DNA of 11,126 bases. Origin: Bacteroidota bacterium (GTDB lineage: Bacteria; Bacteroidota; Bacteroidia; Chitinophagales; Chitinophagaceae). Below, piece after piece: positions 6,905 through 11,126 of this stretch. The notes under the pieces are model-generated. The model saw only the letters and a program-made list of their open reading frames with translations, had not been told where the DNA came from and did no database searches. The translations under genes and the position numbers were made by a program. Each line of letters opens with the position of its first letter. The first letter of the stretch is position 1. The stretch spans positions 1 through 11,126 of the forward strand of contig JAEZDR010000126.1 in assembly GCA_023433265.1 (NCBI GenBank). The letters are read 5' to 3'.

Positions 6905-6946
6905 CAAAGGTAACCACCCCTGTTAAAGGCTTTCTGCTTATTAACA
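6905..6946 (-). promoter_or_regulatory. Promoter of the SCO-fur operon with upstream inverted repeat
   Basis: On the minus strand TACCTTTG (6905-6912) is a perfect TAnnTTTG box, giving a leader of about 18 nt. No good -33 TTG is present, which may mean an activator is needed. Just upstream, TGTTAA (6921-6926) and TTAACA (6941-6946) form a 6-bp inverted repeat with a 14-base spacer, placed where a regulator could act. Confidence 0.55.
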
Positions 6947-6959
6947 ATACGCTAAATAG

Positions 6960-6996
6960 TTTGCAACAAAGTTGCATTTACCTAGATTTGCTTCAG
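6960..6996 (+). promoter_or_regulatory. merC promoter with Fur-sized operator in its spacer
   Basis: TTTG (6960-6963), 19 bases, then TAGATTTG (6983-6990) is an exact match to the Bacteroidota promoter. The box ends six bases before the ATG at 6997, so the transcript is probably leaderless. Within the spacer TGCAAC (6962-6967), AAA, GTTGCA (6971-6976) form a perfect 15-bp dyad, the size of a Fur-family site. A bound repressor there would block the polymerase. Confidence 0.75.
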
Positions 6997-7389
6997 ATGA
7001 ACCGAAGAATCAATTGGGACGCGTTGGGTATTACTACATCACTAGCCTGCGCTATTCATTGCGCATTGTTACCATTGTTTCTTACAAGCCTTCCCCTTTT
7101 AGGTATTGACATCATCGAAAACGAAGCGTTCGAATACTTTATGATTGGTCTTGCCGCCGTAATTGGTGTTTTTTCGCTTTCGCATGGGCTTAAGAATCAC
7201 CATAACCACCGCCTTCCTATCATCCTTTTTGTTGGAGGAATCGTTTTACTTCTGGCTAAGCAATACTGGCACGATTACCACGTAGTATTACTAGTTCCCG
7301 CCGTTATTCTAATCGTTTCCGCGCACTATCTCAATTTCCGATATTGCAAGAAGAGTAATAACTGCCATTCTGCGGTTTGTAAGCACTAA
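6997..7389 (+). CDS. MerC-like four-helix membrane protein
   Basis: This 130-residue protein has the MerC-domain layout: four membrane segments at about 12-36, 46-62, 74-89 and 94-111. The first carries the metal-binding motif CAIHC (Cys18, His21, Cys22). MerC of mercury operons imports Hg(II) through a Cys pair. Here there are no other mer genes, and the protein adds a His cluster in the second loop (His63, His68, His69, His71) and a C-terminal CKKSNNCHSAVCKH (Cys117, Cys123, Cys128, with His124 and His130). A physiological metal such as zinc or copper is therefore more likely, by inference from the Fur-family neighbour. An upstream TTG at 6961 lies in the promoter and is rejected as a start. 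Confidence 0.85.
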   Translation: MNRRINWDALGITTSLACAIHCALLPLFLTSLPLLGIDIIENEAFEYFMIGLAAVIGVFSLSHGLKNHHNHRLPIILFVGGIVLLLAKQYWHDYHVVLLVPAVILIVSAHYLNFRYCKKSNNCHSAVCKH

Positions 7390-7442
7390 TAGTGTCCACT
7401 CCTGTGAGAGATGTTCATCTTAATGTGGAAAACTAACATTCA

Positions 7443-7474
7443 TTGTTTTTTTCATCTGCCAACTCCTATCTTTG
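7443..7474 (+). promoter_or_regulatory. Promoter of the ATP synthase operon
   Basis: TTG (7443-7445), 21 bases, then TATCTTTG (7467-7474), a perfect TAnnTTTG box, predicts a start near 7480 and a leader of about 17 nt before the atpB ATG at 7497. A run of seven T at 7446-7452 after a weak AATGT/ACATT hairpin (7422-7440) may also terminate merC transcripts. Confidence 0.7.
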
Positions 7475-7496
7475 CAGCCAAATTTTAAAAAGCCTT

Positions 7497-8660
7497 ATGT
7501 TCTTCAACCAATTGAAGTTCTTACTGGTAGCGGTTTTCAGCATATTGACACTTGGTTTTTCTGTTCAAACCATTGCACAAGAAGTTAATCATGATGATGG
7601 CATAAACCCTGAGTACGGAAAGCAACACCCTGTTTCTGAAACAGACGAGTTCAGACCAGGCGATGTTCTAATGGAGCACATTTCCGATGCTTATGAGTAT
7701 CATTTTGGTGAAATAGATGGCCATGTTATCGGTATTCCACTTCCCGTTATCTTGTACTCAAACGAGCGCGGCCTTGATGTATTCATGTCGTCGAAATTGG
7801 AACATGGTCATGCCATATATAAAGGCTATAAAATTGAGGAGAACAAGATTGTGGCGGTAAATGAAGCCGGCGAAATTGACCCTTCTGTTAAGCTTTACGA
7901 TATTTCCATGACCCGCAATGTGGTTCAAATGCTTGTAGCGATGGCTTTGCTAATCTGGATTATGACAAGCATCGCTTCTAAGTACCAAAAACGCGGTTAC
8001 AATGTAGCACCAACCGGTATGCAGAACGCTGTAGAACCTGTTATTACTTTCGTTCGCGATGAGGTAGGTAAAGTAAACCTTGGGCATAAATACCATAAGT
8101 ATATGCCTTACCTGCTTACAGTATTTTTCTTCATTCTTATCAACAACCTATTTGGATTGGTTCCCGGAGCAGCTAATGTTACCGGCAACATCGCTTTTAC
8201 AGCTGTACTGGGTGTTATTTCTTTTATTGTTATCCTGTTTAGCACAAACACACATTTCTGGGGACACATCATTAATCCTCCGGTTCCAATGGGAATAAAG
8301 CTTATCCTTATTCCTGTTGAATTCCTTGGTATTTTCACTAAACCTTTTGCATTAATCATTCGTCTGTTTGCTAATATGGTGGCGGGCCACATGATTATCA
8401 CCTGCCTCGTCATGCTGATTTTCATTTTTGCTTCCCTTAGCAAAGCAGCAGGTATAGGTTTTAGCCCGGTTTCCCTTGCATTTACCATTTTTATTTACTT
8501 AATAGAAGTTTTGGTTGCCTTCATCCAGGCATTCATCTTTACTAACCTAACCGCAGTTTTTATCGGTCAGGCTTTCGAAGGTGAGCACCATGATGACCAT
8601 GATAACCATGGCCATAAGGAAGATCTTGGCGTGCAGCATCCAAACCCGGTAGTAATTTAA
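7497..8660 (+). CDS. atpB: F-type ATP synthase subunit a
   Basis: This is the 387-residue proton-channel subunit of the membrane F0 sector. A signal peptide (1-28, cleaved around TIAQE) and an extra-membrane extension of about 110 residues precede the first membrane helix at 141-160; long N-termini are usual in Bacteroidota. The essential channel arginine is Arg289 in ALIIRLFANMVAGHM. His298 and Glu337 occupy the places of E. coli Glu219 and His245, that is, the pair is swapped, and Gln344 matches Gln252. The C-terminus is rich in His and Asp (EHHDDHDNHGHKED at 363-376). An upstream TTG start at 7443 falls in the promoter and is rejected. It is the first gene of the operon; no atpI or atpZ precedes it. 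Confidence 0.97.
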   Translation: MFFNQLKFLLVAVFSILTLGFSVQTIAQEVNHDDGINPEYGKQHPVSETDEFRPGDVLMEHISDAYEYHFGEIDGHVIGIPLPVILYSNERGLDVFMSSKLEHGHAIYKGYKIEENKIVAVNEAGEIDPSVKLYDISMTRNVVQMLVAMALLIWIMTSIASKYQKRGYNVAPTGMQNAVEPVITFVRDEVGKVNLGHKYHKYMPYLLTVFFFILINNLFGLVPGAANVTGNIAFTAVLGVISFIVILFSTNTHFWGHIINPPVPMGIKLILIPVEFLGIFTKPFALIIRLFANMVAGHMIITCLVMLIFIFASLSKAAGIGFSPVSLAFTIFIYLIEVLVAFIQAFIFTNLTAVFIGQAFEGEHHDDHDNHGHKEDLGVQHPNPVVI

Positions 8661-8697
8661 AAAACACAAGCTTTTTCATCAATAAAAACCAATCATT

Positions 8698-8952
8698 ATG
8701 TCTTTAATGAGCATTATGCTGGAAGCAACAGGTAGCCTAAGTAACATGGGTGCTGCTGTTGGTGCAGGTTTAGCGGCAATCGGTGCCGGTATCGGTATCG
8801 GTCAAATTGGTAAGGGTGCTACCGAAAGTATCGCTCGTCAGCCAGAAGCTGCTAACGATATCCGTGGAGCAATGATCCTTACTGCGGCCTTCGTAGAGGG
8901 TGTTGCACTGTTCGCGGTTATTGCGGCGGTACTTGCAATCTTCATCAAATAA
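8698..8952 (+). CDS. atpE: F-type ATP synthase subunit c
   Basis: This 84-residue hairpin protein forms the rotor ring of F0. Helix 1 holds a glycine-rich face (GAGLAAIGAGIGIG), the polar loop is ARQPEA at 46-51, and helix 2 carries the ion-binding Glu67 in AAFVEGVALFAVI. The residues that bind sodium in Ilyobacter (Gln32, Ser66, Thr67, Tyr70) are matched here by Ile34, Gly68, Val69 and Phe72, so proton coupling is expected. In-frame ATGs at codons 4 and 7 are alternatives; the first is kept because nothing upstream decides otherwise. It lies 37 bases after atpB and is followed by a strong hairpin. Confidence 0.96.
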   Translation: MSLMSIMLEATGSLSNMGAAVGAGLAAIGAGIGIGQIGKGATESIARQPEAANDIRGAMILTAAFVEGVALFAVIAAVLAIFIK

Positions 8953-8973
8953 GAAGATCCGGTTAAGAAACAG

Positions 8974-9023
8974 GAACTGCATTCAAAGCACAGGGCGGAG
9001 AATGCAGTTTACTTTCTCTTTTT
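8974..9023 (+). promoter_or_regulatory. Hairpin with T-rich tail between atpE and atpF
   Basis: AACTGCATTC (8975-8984) pairs perfectly with GAATGCAGTT (9000-9009) around a 15-nt loop, and is followed by TACTTTCTCTTTTT. It looks like a partial terminator or a 3'-end stabiliser inside the operon. Either would raise atpE mRNA over the downstream genes, fitting the many c subunits needed per complex. Confidence 0.65.
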
Positions 9024-9076
9024 AATCATTGATGAGAAGCAAACCATATCTTAAAAAATAATAGTAGCAATATAAT

Positions 9077-9571
9077 ATGCAATTACTTACACCAAGCTTA
9101 GGATTAATCTTCTGGACACTACTAGCGTTTCTTGTAGCATTATTCATCCTTCGAAAGTTTGCCTGGGTACCTATTCTTACTGCTTTAAAGAACAGGGAAA
9201 ACAGCATTGCCGAATCCATTGCAACGGCTGAGAAAGTAAAGGTGGAAATGGCGCAATTAAAGAATGAAAACGAAGCTTTGATGGCTAAGGCAAGAGAAGA
9301 AAGGGCTACCATGCTAAAGGAAGCTAAGGAGCTGTCTGACAAACTTATTGCAGAATCTAAAGAAAGGGCTAAAACCGAATACGACAGAATTCTCGCCGAT
9401 GCTCAATCTGCTATTCAGCAACAGAAGAATGCTGCTATTGTTGATGTAAAGAACCAAGTAGGCAATCTCGTAATCGAAATATCTGAAAAGGTATTGCGCA
9501 AGCAACTTTCCGATAAGAAAGATCAGGAGAGCTTTATCAGGCAATTGGCAGACGGAGTAAAACTTAACTAA
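9077..9571 (+). CDS. atpF: F-type ATP synthase subunit b
   Basis: This 164-residue subunit is the peripheral stalk linking F0 to F1. One N-terminal membrane segment (about 7-26, LGLIFWTLLAFLVALFILRK) is followed by a long charged helix (about 35-145) with heptad-like spacing that dimerises as a right-handed coiled coil, for example ENSIAESIATAEKVKVEMAQ and KAREERATMLKEAKELSDKL. The C-terminal DQESFIRQLADGVKLN binds the delta subunit in this family. Length is typical. There is no Shine-Dalgarno site; the 124-base gap before it contains the hairpin described above and an A/T-rich leader. Confidence 0.96.
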   Translation: MQLLTPSLGLIFWTLLAFLVALFILRKFAWVPILTALKNRENSIAESIATAEKVKVEMAQLKNENEALMAKAREERATMLKEAKELSDKLIAESKERAKTEYDRILADAQSAIQQQKNAAIVDVKNQVGNLVIEISEKVLRKQLSDKKDQESFIRQLADGVKLN

Positions 9572-9584
9572 CATTACAATCGCC

Positions 9585-9602
9585 CCGGAAGCCAGCTTCC
9601 GG
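9585..9602 (+). promoter_or_regulatory. Stable hairpin between atpF and atpH
   Basis: CCGGAAG (9585-9591), a CCAG loop, and CTTCCGG (9596-9602) form a GC-rich 7-bp hairpin ending 17 bases before the atpH ATG. No U-tract follows, so mRNA stability or translation spacing is more likely than termination. It also covers the upstream GTG at 9602, arguing against that start. Confidence 0.65.
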
Positions 9603-9619
9603 TGTCACACTATAATAAT

Positions 9620-10183
9620 ATGCAGAATCCACGTTTAGCAGGAAGATATGCCAAAAGCCTTGTAGACCTGGCTGGCGAAAAAGACCAGCTGAATAAGGTC
9701 TATGACGATATGAAGTACCTGCAGGCGGTTAACAAGCAAAGCAAAGAGTTTGTTGCTATGCTAAAAAGCCCGGTAATTCATGCAGACAAGAAGAATGCAG
9801 TCATCAGCGGTATTATTGGTGGCAAAGTGAGCGAGCTCTCTTCTGCCTTCCTTACATTGCTGGTGCAGAAGAACCGGGAATCAGCACTTCCGGAGATCGT
9901 CGATGCTTTTATTGATCAATACAACGACATAAAAGGTATCCATAAAGTAAAACTTACCACAGCAGCTCCCGTTTCCGAAGAACTGCAAAAGTCTATTGTA
10001 AGCAAAGTGAAGCAGGAAGCAGGTTTTGAGCATGTAGAGCTGGAGAGCAAAGTAGATGAAAGCATCATCGGAGGCTTTGTTCTGGAATATCACAACAAAC
10101 TGATGGACGCCAGTATTGCAAGGGAACTTAACGACATAAAAAAAGGTTTCCAGAACAATGAATTCATTCAAAACATACGATAA
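9620..10183 (+). CDS. atpH: F-type ATP synthase subunit delta
   Basis: This 187-residue subunit joins the top of F1 to subunit b. The N-terminal six-helix domain opens MQNPRLAGRYAKSLVDLA, the standard start of Bacteroidota delta subunits. The family signature near the C-terminus reads ESKVDESIIGGFVLEYHNKL at 142-161, including the conserved IIGGF and the following LMDASIARELNDIKKGF. A GTG at 9602 would add six residues but lies in the preceding hairpin, so the ATG at 9620 is chosen. It is 48 bases after atpF and 21 before atpA. Confidence 0.96.
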   Translation: MQNPRLAGRYAKSLVDLAGEKDQLNKVYDDMKYLQAVNKQSKEFVAMLKSPVIHADKKNAVISGIIGGKVSELSSAFLTLLVQKNRESALPEIVDAFIDQYNDIKGIHKVKLTTAAPVSEELQKSIVSKVKQEAGFEHVELESKVDESIIGGFVLEYHNKLMDASIARELNDIKKGFQNNEFIQNIR

Positions 10184-10204
10184 GAATTAAATAAAAACAA
10201 CATC

Positions 10205-11126
10205 ATGGTACAGATTAAGCCAGATGAGATTTCTGCCATACTCAGGCAACAGTTAAGCAACACTACTTCTACTGCTGAGCTTGAGCAAGTGGGTACCGTT
10301 CTACAGGTAGGTGACGGTATTGCCCGTGTTTACGGTTTGAATAATGTAGGCGCAGGTGAGCTTGTAGAATTTGAAAACGGTCTGAAAGCCATCGCCCTCA
10401 ACCTTGAAGAAGACAACGTGGGTGTGGTTATGATGGGCGACTACAAAGAAATACGTGAAGGGGATAAAGTAAGGCGTACCGGCAAAATCGCATCTATCAA
10501 AGTAGGTGAAGGCGTTGTAGGCCGCGTTATCAATACACTCGGCGAACCTATAGATGGTAAAGGTCCTATCACTGGCGATCTTTATGAAATGCCACTTGAG
10601 CGAAAAGCTCCGGGCGTTATCTATCGCGAGCCTGTAAAAGAGCCATTGCAAACGGGTGTTAAAGCCATCGATGCAATGATCCCGATCGGTCGCGGTCAAC
10701 GTGAGCTTGTAATCGGTGACCGCCAAACAGGTAAAACTGCTATTTGTATTGACACGATTATTAACCAGAAGGAGTTCTTTGCTGCAGGAAAACCTGTTTA
10801 TTGTATTTATGTAGCCATCGGTCAGAAGGCTTCTACTATCGCAGGTGTAATGAAGACATTGCAGGACAACGGTGCAATGGCTTATACGACGATTGTTGCG
10901 GCTTCTGCATCTGACCCTGCTCCACAACAGTTCTACGCTCCTTTCGCAGGTGCAGCTATCGGCGAATTCTTCCGCGATACAGGACGTCCAGCTCTTATCA
11001 TTTATGATGATCTTTCTAAGCAGGCCGTAGCTTACCGTGAGGTATCGCTCCTTCTTCGTCGTCCTCCAGGCCGTGAAGCTTATCCTGGAGACGTATTCTA
11101 CCTGCACAGCCGTCTATTGGAAAGGG
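10205..11126 (+). CDS. atpA: F-type ATP synthase subunit alpha (3' end outside window)
   Basis: The first 307 residues are present and the frame is open at the window edge; the full protein is usually somewhat over 500 residues. It is the non-catalytic nucleotide-binding subunit of F1. The N-terminal beta-barrel (about 25-95) includes VGDGIARVYGL. The Walker A motif is GDRQTGKT at 171-178, the Walker B region is ALIIYDDL at 263-270, and RRPPGREAYPGDVFYLHSRL at 285-304 is a signature stretch of the family. All expected residues in the visible part are intact. atpG would be expected next. Confidence 0.98.
   Translation, partial: MVQIKPDEISAILRQQLSNTTSTAELEQVGTVLQVGDGIARVYGLNNVGAGELVEFENGLKAIALNLEEDNVGVVMMGDYKEIREGDKVRRTGKIASIKVGEGVVGRVINTLGEPIDGKGPITGDLYEMPLERKAPGVIYREPVKEPLQTGVKAIDAMIPIGRGQRELVIGDRQTGKTAICIDTIINQKEFFAAGKPVYCIYVAIGQKASTIAGVMKTLQDNGAMAYTTIVAASASDPAPQQFYAPFAGAAIGEFFRDTGRPALIIYDDLSKQAVAYREVSLLLRRPPGREAYPGDVFYLHSRLLER

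Noticed and set aside
6961..7389. Mercury-resistance operon
   Set aside because: Only a MerC-like gene is present; there is no merR, merA, merP or merT in the window.
8108..8488. Minus-strand open frame inside atpB
   Set aside because: It is antisense to the conserved channel region and shows no domain of its own.
8698..8952. Sodium-coupled ATP synthase
   Set aside because: The c subunit keeps Glu67 but lacks the accompanying Gln, Ser, Thr and Tyr sodium ligands; Gln36 is two positions away from the ligand position.
10301..11107. Long open frame on the minus strand
   Set aside because: It is the antisense shadow of atpA, whose motifs are fully intact.

Overview
The window looks like a chromosomal segment of a Bacteroidota bacterium, probably of the Chitinophagaceae type. 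The evidence is a protein with a type IX secretion C-terminal tail, a lipoprotein with a Bacteroidota-style signal, a TIGR02757 (DUF2400) protein, an ATP synthase subunit a with a long N-terminal extension, almost no Shine-Dalgarno sites, and several promoters matching the Bacteroidota consensus (TTTG or TTG, about 19 to 21 bases, then TAnnTTTG).

Layout. Bases 1-1080 hold no convincing gene. They start with composite REP-like palindromic repeats (1-226), then come a cluster of 11-bp tandem repeats and inverted repeats (328-422) and a long C/T-rich stretch. Next are a secreted T9SS-tail protein (minus strand) and, divergent from it, a run of three plus-strand genes: a TIGR02757 protein, a DinB-like protein and a small unrecognised 91-residue protein. 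A run of four minus-strand genes follows: a lipoprotein, a small exported protein, a Fur-family repressor and an SCO-family copper/thiol protein, the last two being translationally coupled. Divergent from the SCO gene is a MerC-like membrane protein. The right third is the F-type ATP synthase operon in the order atpB-atpE-atpF-atpH-atpA, with atpA cut by the window end.

How the genes may work together. SCO, Fur and MerC-like look like a metal-homeostasis module. The merC promoter is an almost ideal Bacteroidota promoter, and its spacer carries a perfect 15-bp Fur-sized palindrome, so the neighbouring Fur-family protein is the natural candidate regulator. The ATP synthase operon has its own promoter and two intercistronic hairpins (atpE/atpF and atpF/atpH) that could help set unequal subunit amounts. 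Its c subunit lacks the usual sodium ligands, which suggests proton coupling.

The most unexpected signal is a perfect 17-bp inverted repeat bracketing the start codon of the small gene at 3876. It would put the translation start inside a 65-nt loop. No phage, CRISPR, insertion sequence, tRNA or rRNA was seen.
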